DNA of 64,000 bases, taken from NCBI GenBank assembly GCA_024500155.1, contig CM044856.1, positions 50,468,303 through 50,532,302 of the forward strand, in the 5' to 3' direction. This document shows, one piece after another, positions 8,645-19,330 of the stretch (positions are counted from its first letter, which is position 1; every line of letters starts with the position of its first letter). The position numbers and the translations under genes were made by a program. This DNA is from Chenopodium formosanum. Taxonomy: Eukaryota; Streptophyta; Magnoliopsida; Caryophyllales; Amaranthaceae. The notes beneath the pieces are model-generated. The model searched no databases. It saw nothing but the letters and a program-made list of their open reading frames with translations, and had not been told where the DNA came from.

Positions 8645-8900
8645 CTCCCTCCGTTTTTAAATACTTGCTCCATTTCTATTTTTTGCACTATTCATTTGTC
8701 CTACTTAGACTAATGTTTGTGATTTATACATAAGAAAAAATATAGTCTTGTGGGTACTTGCTGGAATCATCTCAATGAATAGATTATTAATCAAATGTTA
8801 GAATTTATACCTTTTGGTAATTAAAGATGTTAGTGATTAAAGATTAGCATCGGCATGTGTGTCCAAGAGAAATGGAGCAAGTATTTAAAAACAGAGGGAG
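8645..8900. mobile_element. Stowaway-type MITE (Tc1/mariner derivative)
   Basis: The 256-bp element starts CTCCCTCCGTTTTTAAATAC and ends with the reverse complement, ...GTATTTAAAAACAGAGGGAG, giving inverted repeats of about 27 bp with one mismatch. It is flanked by TA at 8643-8644 and 8901-8902. The CTCCCTCCGT terminus and TA duplication are diagnostic of plant Stowaway elements. It has no coding capacity. Confidence 0.93.
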
Positions 8901-8948
8901 TATTAACCATAAAATTAATAGGTTATTGCCAACAAGAAGTACCATGTT

Positions 8949-9400
8949 GACATTACTTTTAAAGAATGACACGTATTCACCAACATACCCAAAGGTCATT
9001 GTCAACACAAACATAAGATGTATATATCCTGACATTAATTTTAAATAATGGCAGGTATTTACCAACATACTTAAAGCTCATTGCCAACACAAACATAAGA
9101 GGTATATACCCTGACATTACTTTTAAAGAATAAAAGGTATTCACCAACATACCTAAAGGTCATTGCTAACAAAAACATAAGATGTATATACCCAAAGATA
9201 CAAAAATTTTAAGTCATTGCCAAAAAAAAAAAAAAAAAAAAAATACAATGTGACTGTCTAAGGTAAATTGGTAGTCACCATGATTCTAAATGGTCAATGC
9301 CAACAAAAACATGAATGAAGTGTATTCACCAAAATACCAAAAGGTCATTTCCTACATAAACATAAGATGTATATACCCAAAGATATAAAGTTTCAAGTCA
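8949..9400. repeat. 82-bp tandem repeat inside the intron
   Basis: Units begin 'gacattacttttaaagaa' at about 8949, 9031 and 9113, a period of 82 bp. Each contains 'caccaacatac..aaaggtcattg..aaca.aaacataag.tgtatata'. A partial and a more diverged copy extend to about 9400, broken by a poly-A run. No coding is seen. Confidence 0.8.
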
Positions 9401-10009
9401 ACAAACTACAGTTTTGATTTTCCAAACAATTAGAGTAAAACTATTGTCATGAGTAAGACAATAGAATATACATTATGTTGGAAACACAGCAAAATCAACA
9501 ACATATGAATCCTTTTTTTCTAAATTGAAAAGCATATACCATAACAAAATTAAAAAATGCAAATTTGGACATGACAATAATCAGTTTAATTATGTTAAAA
9601 GGGGTAAATTTGGACATTATACTTTTTTAATCCACTTGATAAAATTATACTAACGCAATTAAAAATATGAACTATAAAAGTAACCTATAATCGGAACCGA
9701 AAAAAAAAATTGGAAATTAAAAAAAAAATAGAGTTAATTCATTCACTGTAAAACTATGGAATTGAATTCTAAATTGAAATGAAATCTAAATACACAATTT
9801 ATGCACAAAATATACAGCAGATCGATGACGGCATTCTATTAAACCTATAATAAATTTCACAGGAATGTTGTAATACAAATTTTTTGACAAAATTTTGTAC
9901 ATAATTTTTCTTTTTTAGGTATAATCCTGCCATAAATTTTGTAAATGCAATAATTAACAACATTAAAACATAAATAGATTAAACTAAACTAAAAAAAGAA
10001 TTTACATAC

Positions 10010-10250
10010 CTTGTGCTCGAGTTTGAAGAAAGTTAAATGTAAATGGTGAAGTTGGAGAGGTTTTAGTTGAGAAGAGTGGTTTTGGAAAATTAGAGATTGT
10101 GAATGGCGGTTTATGAGAGGAATACTTTTTTACCTTTTGTTTTAAAATTATGAAGGTTTTCTTTTGATTTTATTATTTTTTGATTTTTTTTTAAATTTTC
10201 CCTCTAACCGAGGTGTGTGTATTTGGTTGGGGTAAGATTGAGTGTTTAGG
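10010..10250 (-). promoter_or_regulatory. Probable 5' UTR exon and promoter side of the PF20167-like gene
   Basis: Read on the minus strand, 10130-10010 is a C/T-rich leader typical of plant 5' UTRs (aaaccactcttctcaac..., ...ctttcttcaaactcgagcacaag) ending at a splice donor. Upstream sequence is A/T-rich without an unambiguous TATA box. The transcription start is not resolved. Confidence 0.4.
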
Positions 10251-12020
10251 TGGATGTGATAATGATGACATGCAAAATTTATATGTTTATAAAATTTTAC
10301 ATATAATTATATGTGTAGAAGATGTAACAAAAATCTAATTGAGGTTGTAATAATGTGACAATGCTTTCTTAAAAAAAAAAAAATGTGACAGTGCTAAATT
10401 GTATTCCCTATATTTTGCACTGTTAACTGGTAATATCCTACTACAATTTGTGTCAAACACCTTTACACTGCAGTCCGATTCATTTATTTATTTTCACAAA
10501 CAACTCGTTTATTTATTTTCACAAACTAGTCGTTTATTTATGTTCATAAATTTTTTATTTATTCACATTTGCTAATTTAATTATTAAGTTTATACGGTGT
10601 AATTAAGATTTAATTATTATGCTACTTTTGAGATTTTCAAATCTCAAAAGTACGAATCTCGTTTATTATTAAGCTCGTTCATGAATCACTCATTTATCAA
10701 CTCGTTTAATAAACGAGTTGTTCATGAACTGTTCGTGAACATACATTATACTAAATGAGCCGAGCTTGAACATATTTTTGAGCTCGCTTGAAAGCTCGGG
10801 ATCGTGCTCGGACTTGCCTAAGTTAAATGAACTCAATGTTTTGTGTAATTGGTAATTATTCTATAGGTTAATACCTACCGATCACACATTAATAAAGTTG
10901 GTAATCTAAATTAGGTGTTCTTAAATCTAAATTTAAATTTACTTTTGTTTTTTAATTTTTTTTTGCAAATATTTGAAAACACGAGCAATTTTATACTACT
11001 ATAGCAAAGTAATTTAATACTCGTCGTAGTATATACAAAGTATATGTTACATGGAGTACAAAGCATTTAATAGTTAGTTGAGTGTGACAGATGTAGCATA
11101 TGAGTGGTCATGTCATTGTTTTATGTTAATTTGTACATATTTTCATCTATTAATGTGTTTTGTGTTATACTTAGCTATACATTGATTTAACAATAAATTT
11201 GATTACATGGATTTTTAAAAAAAGAACTTATGCAATCAATTATGAAGATTTATATCCAAACTAAAAAAGTTGTTAGTATTTGTAATGACATCATTTTTAC
11301 TATAAGTAATCAATCCCCATTATTAACAACCTGAGGCAATATCTTATACTGGATACCTGCCATTATGCAATATCTTGTATAAAATACATGCCATTATTAT
11401 TCTACACTTTCAATGTTGAGTACTTTCTATAAAACAATGTCAATCACTATAATATTTAAAATTACCATTTTCGTTAATGAATTAGTTACTTTTATTTAAT
11501 ATATGTCAGGGTATAAATTGTTTACATTAATATATAGCGTACTTGCCATTATTCACTAAGGTTCCAATATTCAGTAGCTGCTATGAAACAAGGTTTTATT
11601 AATTATATGTTGGGTTACAACCTTTTATTAAAATAATATATATATATTTTTATTATATATAAACATTTATAAAAAAAAAATTAATAGACCAAAAAAGTTT
11701 ACAGTTATTATATTTTTTTTTTTTGGTTGAGGGAAGTTATTTTGATTTTCTATTTTTAGAAAAAGGAAAAAATTATAACTTCCCTTATCCCCTTATCCAA
11801 AAAAAAAATAAATAATTGTACACTTTCATTTTATAGTGTGGTAAAAAACAGTTACACAACAATACAATCAAATTAAAATTTATTAAAAAAAAGAAAAAAT
11901 AATAATAATAAAAAAAAAGAAAAACGGTTACAATTAACTTATATATAAAACATTACATTGAGCATCACCCTTTTTTAATTTATTTTCGCATAATTCTAGT
12001 ATAATTAATCACCTTTGGAA
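10251..12020. repeat. AT-rich intergenic DNA with palindromes
   Basis: There is no gene. At 10623-10652 lies a perfect hairpin (14-bp stem TACTTTTGAGATTT, 2-nt loop). At about 10670-10815 is an imperfectly palindromic, GC-richer patch built from 'aactcgtttaataaacgagtt', 'ttcatgaac', 'ttcgtgaac' and 'gagctcg' words, probably the remains of an unclassified inverted-repeat element. The rest to 12020 is A/T-rich, with poly-T and poly-A runs and a TA run near 11637. Confidence 0.5.
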
Positions 12021-12577
12021 ATGGAGTTTGAAGAGAGTAATCCACACAATATAGAGGATGATCAAGAAATTGTATGTGTTTGTTATTTATTATTAATTAC
12101 TTTACTTTTTTTTAAAACCTATTAAATACTATACTAAATAAATGATATTGTTACAAAAATTTCTATACAACATCATTTATTCAATAAAGTTCGAAATTAA
12201 TGCATTTCCTATAATTGATTCATTTATTAGAGCATATGTAAGAGGAGATCATATGATCATGTCTTAAATTATTAAGTACTTATTTTTATTTTTAACTTAT
12301 CATCTATTTTATTTTTCTTTTTCTTTTTTTTTTAAAAAAAAATTATTTATCATTTATATTTTTCCCTTATTCTGGTTATTGTCATTAAATTAATTGTAGA
12401 GTTATTGTTCCGTCAAAAAAATTGTACAGTTATTGTAGTGAAGACACATGAATGTTACTCTTTTAAAATGTGTGTGGACACACATTGACTCTGGTTTTTA
12501 CATAATGTACTTGACAGGATTTTCAAAATGAACGAAAAAGGCCATCAAACGATGAAGTACCTTCCAAAAAACAAAAG
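12021..12577 (+). pseudogene. Two-exon 5' gene fragment, too short for an ORF call
   Basis: Exon 1 (12021-12071, 17 codons from ATG) ends at ATT|GTATGTG. Exon 2 (12518-12577, 20 codons) starts after TTGACAG and ends AAG|GTAAATG. Both junctions keep phase 0. The joined 37 residues are acidic, then basic (KRPSNDEVPSKKQK, a plausible nuclear localisation signal). The sequence after 12600 is unrelated, so the gene is truncated near the Athila-like LTR. It lies divergently to the PF20167-like gene, and the two could be the paired genes of one DNA transposon. I do not recognise the product. Confidence 0.4.
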
Positions 12578-12665
12578 GTAAATGATGTCTCACGCCACGA
12601 GGAATGACTCTTAAAAAGAAAGAGGATAATAGATAAACAAAACCGACCAACAGACACTACAGTTT

Positions 12666-14227
12666 TGACGAGGGGTGGAACTAGGTCATTAAAACTAATC
12701 CTCCCTCGGTCAAACTAAATTTATAAACACTTCACCAACCTAAATACAAGTATAGAGGCAAGTCAAAGGTCGAGCCCAAAGGAACGGTGATGTTCAAGCG
12801 CTCTCAATTATGCACCTAAGCTAGGTCGAAGACAAAGATAAAGAGAGAACACTAACAATTAACAAACAAAGAAACCAAACAAATAAAGCACTAGGGAATG
12901 GGGATCAACAAGTAATCATGACAATTGTAGGAACTCGGGAACAACAAGCAAATCAATGGTTGCGAAGACTAATGGTAAGAGCAATCAAAACAGTATGATA
13001 AGCTATTCTCCTAGAGGTCAAACTAGCGTCAACTACGAGAGACTCTAGCTAGGAACTTCACAAACCAACTCAATCGACAAATGCAAGCCACAAATCAACT
13101 GTCCATATCAATGTGAACTTACAATGCAATCTAGTGCAACAATCAAAGTTAGCTACTCTTCAATCTATCACACACATGCACATAATCAATCAACCAATTT
13201 AATCACAACATCAACTCCATCAATTTCCCTCAATTAGCATCAATCCACTACTCATATATGTTTCACCATCACCCTAACAAATAAACTACTCACAATCCAT
13301 GGAAATCAAGATCAAAACTAAGCTAAACAACAAATTCATCATCATCTTATTAATCAAACTAAATCAATCACAAATCAATTAAACTTGAACAATCAACTAA
13401 ACTTGAACAATCAACAAACAATTGAAATCAAAAGCTAAAGATTGCATTAAAATAAAAGAAATCCTTACAAACTTACTTCAAATAAATAGAAAAATGCTTA
13501 GAATCATCAATCTTTAATCATCAACCATGCGTTTCTCTCTCTAATAAATATCTCTAATTCTTCCTAATTAATCCTCTTGAATCCCTATCCTCTCAAAAAT
13601 AGAAGGAAATTATATATAAAGTAAAACTAACCAAGGGAAAATTAGCTAGATCATCCAAAAAGACCCGTACATGCGCGACCGTGCATTAGAGGGTACGGAA
13701 CATGAAACGCGCCCGCGCTACCAGGCTGCATGGCCGCGCTAGTGTCGCCCACGCCCGGGAGCAGGGCAACCTCCTTCACCCTCGACTGTGCTCTTCCTCG
13801 TGCGCTTCACTTGGAGATGTTGATGAACATGGAATGTGGCAGTCTCCAAAGAGCCTCTACGGTGGGTTCAACACCAAGAATGGTGCACCCACCGCTTGCA
13901 TGCACGAGCTAGAAGACTTGGAACTTGCACTCCTTTGGTCTTGAGCTTCAAATGGTAGGCACAAGACATCTCAAACAATGTAAAACTTGGGAAGGAGACT
14001 CGGGAATCCTCGGATTATGATCATAACCTGAAAAATGAACGAAAACAAGCAAATAAAAGAGAAAATAACAAAATAAACCAAGAAATGCATCAAAATAGAA
14101 AATTAACTAAGAAAATGCAAACTAAGGAAATAAAGAGTAAAACTAAGGAAAAACTAATAAAAAGAGCTATAAAATAGCATGAATTTAACCCTAAAAAGGA
14201 TCAAATGAGTGCCATAAATGACACTCA
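12666..14227 (-). repeat. 3' LTR of the old gag-only Athila-like element
   Basis: On the minus strand the LTR starts TGAGTGTCATTTATGGCACTC directly after a purine tract (GCTTGGGGGAATTCGA) and ends ...CCCTCGTCA. A TATA-like run (13611-13620) lies downstream of a GC-rich island (about 13664-13775). The sequence beyond the inner edge is 3' UTR, and the sequence beyond 12666 shows no PBS, so this is the 3' LTR. The 12666 edge rests on the CA terminus only. Confidence 0.6.
13664..13775 (-). promoter_or_regulatory. GC-rich island upstream of the TATA run in the Athila-like LTR
   Basis: In an otherwise A/T-rich LTR this ~110-bp patch is dense in CpG words (cgtacatgcgcgacc, acgcgcccgcgctacc, tggccgcgct, cgcccacgcccggg). 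On the minus strand it lies about 50-150 bp upstream of the TATA-like run at 13611-13620. The plus-strand ORFs there are by-products of its composition. Confidence 0.45.
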
Positions 14228-14775
14228 TCGAATTCCCCCAAGCTAAACTTTTGCTCGTCCTCGAGAAAAACCAAGCAAGCAAGAATAAGGATGAAAGACT
14301 TATTCAAAAAGGAAAAAGAAAGACATAAGATGGGAATATACACTAAGACTCACTAACGTAGGAATCACGGTTGTTTTTAGCTACAACAAGCCCTTTAAAC
14401 CCCAAAGTCGCCTATGAGGACGAGTGAGGTCTCGTAAAGGTTTCCTAAGAGCTTAATCTATAACTCCCACCAACATACATGAGGCAACCACAAAAAGTAA
14501 AAGAAAAAGAAAGAAAAGAAAAATCAAAACCTTTATGAATTGAACTTTACAAAATGACTACACTTCAAATGAATAAACAACTTTCTTAAGAAAATAGGGG
14601 TATGCACATTCCATGATATCCGAGGTTGATTGAAACATAGAATATTCTAAGTGTAGAGAACTAATTATCATAATCCACCTTCATCTCATTTGATCTTACA
14701 GCGTTCTCCCTATAGTGTCAAATCTTCCTCTTGTGAGCATCTCAATAGCTCCTCGAAGGAGCCGGAAAAGAACAT
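14228..14775 (-). other. 3' UTR and polypurine tract of the Athila-like element
   Basis: Minus-strand sequence before the LTR includes GGACGAGCAAAAGTTTAGC followed by TTGGGGGAA, the extended polypurine tract characteristic of plant Athila elements (compare 42800-42828). The remainder is noncoding with A-rich runs. At 14776-14780 it is interrupted by copia #1 and resumes at 46611. Confidence 0.6.
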
Positions 14776-14780
14776 ATTTT

Positions 14781-15546
14781 TGAAGGAGTTGTGTCTTCGA
14801 TAAGTGCAATTACTAGATATATCAAGGATCACTATTATGGAGATAATAAGTTCGTTCTCTTGGGGAGTCATCATCTGTTGCTAGACTATGAGAGATGATC
14901 TTTGGACTAGTCAAATAGTCCAAAGCCCGCTAGAATGGATCCTATAAGGTCACACACAAGGGTATTGGGTTAAGCAAGTTAGAGGCCCATTAATGGGCCT
15001 CATGAGAAATTAACTAATCATGAAATGGATTGGGTTAGAATAGTTAGATTTGAATTAGGTTTTGAGCTTTTGACATGGGCTCTTATTTAGAGATGAGATC
15101 TATAAATAAGATCCAGGCCTAGGGTTGCATGCAAGCAGTCATAATTCACACAAAGTGAATTTTGACATCAAGAAAACCAATCCCAAAACCCTAATTCCCT
15201 CTCTAATTCATGGCTCCTTCTCCTCCCCCTTTGGACTCACGGCTTGCCACCCTTGGTGGCGCGTGTGGTGGTTCGTTGCTCGTTCTTCTCCGTAGAAGGT
15301 CAATTGAAGGGTTCAATTGCAACTAACTAGCATTAGTGGAGGTTTAATCCGTGCTCGTGGACTAAGTAGAGGAATCACACGTGGGGTTCTTTATCTCCCA
15401 TTGTTTTTGCTCGATCGCACGTGGAATCACGCTTCAAAGGTACGATTATATGTTCTTTATGTGTTATGCATTAGCTCTTGGGATTAGGTACTGTATGAAA
15501 ATGATTCATGTTTATTTCCGCTGTGTAGTACCTATAATCTCCTACA
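14781..15546 (+). repeat. 5' LTR of copia #1 (766 bp)
   Basis: It starts TGAAGGAGTTGTGTCTTCGA and ends ...ATCTCCTACA. It aligns with 45863-46605 over most of its length by eye with few mismatches. The TATA box TATAAATA is at 15101-15108. Its first ~35 bp resemble the LTR start of copia #2 (TGAAAGGAATAGTGTC, minus strand), showing the two belong to one lineage. Confidence 0.93.
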
Positions 15547-15547
15547 G

Positions 15548-15560
15548 TGGTATCAGTTAG
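15548..15560 (+). promoter_or_regulatory. Primer binding site of copia #1
   Basis: TGGTATCAGTTAGCC starts one base after the LTR end. It corresponds to the usual plant copia site TGGTATCAGAGC, complementary to the initiator methionine tRNA, with changes at its 3' part. Confidence 0.85.
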
Positions 15561-17536
15561 CCTATTGCATTTATGCATATTGACTATAATTCTTTGATAG
15601 TCCACAATTTTAACTCAATTAGGAGGGAGAATAATTTAATTATGGGTCAATTATTATATTAAATGTGATTTAACTCTTAGAATTGATTAAATGTGATTTA
15701 ATAATGCTCAAAATAGCCATGAAGAGATCCAAGTTTTGCCCCTAATCACTCGAAAATTTTGAACCCCCCACCCTATTTTTTCGAAAATTTCGAAACCCTA
15801 ACCCTAAATTATGAATTTTTTGTTTTGGTTTTGATTTAATTTGTTTACTATGTAATTAATGATTTTAATCTATTTGATTTCATGATAAATTATGAATTTT
15901 TCATGATCAAATTATTTAATTTAAGTGTTAAATTAAATTAGGGATTAATTTCATGAAGAACCCTAATTTCAAGATTGAATGTGATTTATTTTTGAAATTA
16001 ATTAGACCACATTAGCATTAATTTATATTTACAAAATACGTTTTGTTTTATTTAATTAAAAAAAAGGGGGTTTTAGTAACGGCAACCGCGGCTAGATGGC
16101 GCAGCCACGGCGGCTGCCGCTGCATGTGGTCCGGAGGGAGGGGTGGGGTGGGGCATAAGCACGCGTTAGCAAAGGCAGCAACAGCAGCACCGTGCAAGGG
16201 TTGCGCGGCACTGCTGCTGCTGCTGTGCACCGCTGCAGTGCAGCGTACACCTCACGGTGTACGACCACTGTGGCCGGCTTTGGCTGGCCACACCACGGTG
16301 GCTGGTGCACGGTTTTTAAAAAAATTATTTTATTTTAAAAAAATTTCAAGATAAATATGATTTATTTTGGATAGGATAAAATATTTTGAAAATATAATCT
16401 TTTATTTTGAAAGATAAATTCGGTTTTATTTGGATAAAATCTTTTATTTTAGGATAAAATCAAATCTTTCAAAGTTGTTATATTTGATATTATCCATATT
16501 TAAAGTTGTTAAATTGATAATTATCCATAATTAAAGTGGTTAATTTTGGATAAGATTGATTAGGATATTCTGAGCATATTCCAAAAGGATAATGATTGAT
16601 TTAAATAGTGTGATTATCCCATAATTTATTTTGGATATAATTGATTTTAAATTTTGTGATTGACTAGTAATTAGGATAGAATTTCTTAACTTTGTTAGGA
16701 TAATCTTTGAGGATAAATATGATTTATCTTTTAAGATTAAAATAATATTTGATTCTATCTCATGACTAATTTAAAATATATGATATTTTATTGATGGTCA
16801 TGAATAATATATGATATTATCTAATTGCATTAATTAAAATATGAGATATTTAGATGCCATGTTTCCTTAATTGTGATCATTCGATGTTGTAGTTTAGGAA
16901 AGCATGATGAGTGATTTATTATGTGGCAATTTTATAATATATGATGTTATTTGCTATATAATGACTAGTATGGCCCAGTAGATTACTAAATACGATCTGC
17001 GCATCGTGATGTATTTTTGTAATCTTAGTACGGTCTACGTACCGATAAAGTATTTTTGTATTTAAGTAGTAGATAGAATAGAATAGTATTACAGGTTGCA
17101 GTTAATCCAAGGAATCCATGGAGTAAAGGCCCAAAGGAGCAAGATGGATGCGATCCATGAAGGTTCAAGTGGGAGCCTTTTGCTTTGTTAATTTTCTTAG
17201 GATTAAGGGGCCATACTATGTCATGTTTTATTTATGCATTAGTAGGTTATGCATGTTAGATTTTATTTATGTTGTTTGATGATGCGCTAGAATTCACTAA
17301 ATAATCACAACATAATGAATCTAGGTCCCAGTAATATTGAGGTACCTTTTCCAATTAAAAACCCGATGAAACCTTCGATATTTATGATAGGTCATGCCTC
17401 ACTGGGTGTCATATTATATCTTAGGGGAGTGGGGGTAAATCACGTTTTACAATTTTAATTGGTTATACTCAACAAGGTTACCTAAAGCGTTTAGAACCTT
17501 CAAGCTAAGGGTAATAATTAAACATGTGATGTGTAA
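15561..17536 (+). other. Long noncoding leader of copia #1
   Basis: About 2 kb of A/T-rich sequence without ORFs, except for an artefact of a GC-rich island (16075-16315: CTG/GCC-rich words, 'ctgctgctgctg', 'cacggtgtacg', 'gtggccggc'). The tandem leader hairpins lie at 16991-17066. After them 'caagtgggagcc' (17167) and 'ctaggtcccagtaatattgag' (17322) have counterparts in copia #2. The leader is interrupted at 17542 by the gag-only gypsy element. Confidence 0.65.
16991..17066 (+). promoter_or_regulatory. Tandem pair of leader hairpins in copia #1
   Basis: Two 38-bp repeats begin at 16991 and 17029, each a hairpin with 4-bp stem and 6-nt loop followed by 'gtatttttgta'. Hairpin A (16993-17006) is CGAT-CTGCGC-ATCG; hairpin B (17031-17044) is CGGT-CTACGT-ACCG. 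The stem change A:T to G:C is compensatory, and TGCGCA and TACGTA are self-complementary. The same pair exists in copia #2 at 58749-58826. A role in RNA dimerisation or packaging is inferred. Confidence 0.5.
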
Positions 17537-17924
17537 TTATTTGTAGACACCCAAATGTGTCTCCCCAAAACCAAACCCAGTGATGAGTACCTTTCACGTC
17601 AAATCATAATCGAATGAAGCGAAAGTGTGGAAAGTTTAGTGTTGCGGATAGTTTTAATTTCTTTTTCTCTTCTCTCTGTTTTTGAAAATTTATTTTAAGA
17701 AAACATCCAATCCAGTTTGGTTGGTCCATGAATGGGTCCAATAGTAGTGTATTTAGATAGGGCTTGACAAGAGCTTTCCAACGATATATTATAAGCCCAA
17801 TTCCGATGAATATTGAGGAAGTTATGGCCTATTTACTAAACTGGGCCCGGTTTGAGCCTTATATGCGGCCCAATGATCTAGAGGAGGGCCTAATACGATT
17901 TTTCATTCCTAATGCAATTAGGAA

Positions 17925-18161
17925 CACAAAGTCTTATATGTGGTTGGCCACACCGTGTGGCCAACCACTATAGAGGTTACTTTGCTAGTGTAATGGGGGT
18001 TACTTGATCAGTGTTAAAGGGGTTACTTCATCATTGTTATAAAGTTACTCAGTCAGTATTATAGGGGTTACTTGATTGGTATTACAGGGGTTACTTAATC
18101 ATGTTATAGGGGTTACTTTAAGTGGTCACACGGTGTGGCCGGCCGCACACAAGACGAGTTG
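17925..18161. mobile_element. 237-bp MITE, probably Mutator-like, present only in the 5' LTR
   Basis: It is flanked by an exact 9-bp duplication AATTAGGAA (17916-17924 and 18162-18170); the 3' LTR has the empty site near 26920. The ends are imperfect inverted repeats: about 32 bp centred on GTCTTATATGTGGTTGGCC and GTCTTGTGTGCGGCCGGCC, each followed by ACACCGTGTG. The core is a minisatellite of about 22 bp ('aggggttacttgatcagtgtt'). A 9-bp duplication points to a MULE-derived element. No ORF of its own. Confidence 0.8.
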
Positions 18162-18360
18162 AATTAGGAATGGTTTTAGTCTTCTAGATTCTTCTAGAAG
18201 GTTCTTTTCATTCCTAATTCAATTAGCATTGATAAATTGAGTTTTGTTGACTTTTCAGAGTTTTAATTAAAATCAAAGAACATTTTTGAGGAAAAGATAC
18301 AATTTTATCCTCCTATACGGCAAAATTTATCTGATTTGAGAAAACGCGTAAAAAATGGGG

Positions 18361-18425
18361 TTAGCGCCAAACGCCAGGCATTGGCGCCTGGCGCCAATAG
18401 CTGGCGTTGGCGCCAGCTTTGTTTT
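18361..18425 (+). promoter_or_regulatory. GC-rich palindrome island in the LTR promoter of the gag-only element
   Basis: About 65 bp are packed with overlapping GGCGCC palindromes and their flanks (gcgccaaacgccaggc, ttggcgcctggcgccaa, gttggcgccagc). It ends ~55 bp upstream of the TATA box. The 3' LTR copy is at about 27114-27172. The same word recurs in the element's leader near 20205-20330 and 20950-21060. Confidence 0.6.
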
Positions 18426-19135
18426 TCGTGCGCCAATGCTCTGTTTTGTTAATTTTATCTTTTTGGCTGATTTTCTCTATAAATAACGTATTAAAAACTC
18501 CGTTTTCATTGACCAATTCTCATCAACATTCATCTATATTCACCTACAACCAGTTTTCAATTCTCTTTCATCTCTTTAATCATTCGCTAATTCTCATCAA
18601 GATTTCTTTAATCATTCACCATCTCTCTCTTTCTTTCTCTTTTCTAAACTAGTCTTTTATATACAAAATTCCGCATTCATTAGAACAAGAAACACCTAGC
18701 CATATTCGAAGTTGCCTTCGCCCTAGACGTGAAAGGTTTAATTTCTGAGGGTTTGGTCCCAAATCTCTATTTCAATTATTTAATTTATTTGTTTGATTTA
18801 TTATTTTCCTTGAAGTTACTAACGTGTGTATTTTGTTATTAGAAAGAGGTACGAGGCATCAAAGTAAGTACTTTAATGGTTTTAATTGATGTTATGATGT
18901 AGAAATCATGTTTAAATTGTTATTATGATATTCCTAGTATCATGTCTAGGGTAATTTTAATATTAAATATGATTGTTACGATGCCTTTTATTCTCTTCCT
19001 AATATTTATGATTGTTATTATCATGTTAGTGTTAAAGATATGATTTTTATTTGTTAGTGACATGCTAGGGTTTGTTATTAATCTTGTTAGTATCATGCCT
19101 ATGATCTTGCTATTATCATGCTTTAACATGATTAT

Positions 19136-19194
19136 TTTAATTATGATTATTATGATAATTATTATGATTGTTATTTCGATTATTATTATTGTTA

Positions 19195-19258
<64 letters not shown>

Positions 19259-19330
19259 GATCATGATTATTATTATTATTAATAATATGATTGTTATTAT
19301 GATGATTATTATTATTTTTGATTATAATTT
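19136..19330. repeat. ATT/ATG microsatellite in the 5' LTR
   Basis: Runs of (ATT)n with ATG and GTT interruptions, longest pure stretch about 19197-19257. The equivalent in the 3' LTR (about 27890-28020) is much shorter, so the tract has expanded or contracted since insertion. The Ile-rich ORFs in both strands here are artefacts. Confidence 0.9.

Larger units (their letters stand above)
8506..10009 (-). other. Intron in the 5' UTR of the PF20167-like gene
   Basis: Minus-strand donor CACAAG|GTATGT (10010/10009) and acceptor TTTTTTCAG|TTCAATGG (8506/8505) bracket 1504 bp of AT-rich sequence. It contains a Stowaway-type MITE (8645-8900), an 82-bp tandem repeat (8949-about 9400) and a poly-A run near 9224-9243. 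No ORF crosses it. The call rests on splice-site consensus only. Confidence 0.55.

Noticed and set aside
15548..15562. Possible tRNA gene remnants at the tRNA-complementary sites
   Set aside because: Only 13-18 nt complementary to tRNA 3' ends, placed right next to LTRs: primer binding sites. No cloverleaf is present.
16043..16354. Ala/Gly-rich ORFs of 60-103 codons in three frames
   Set aside because: They follow from a GC-rich CTG/GCC island in the copia #1 leader; several frames are open at once and none has a family pattern.
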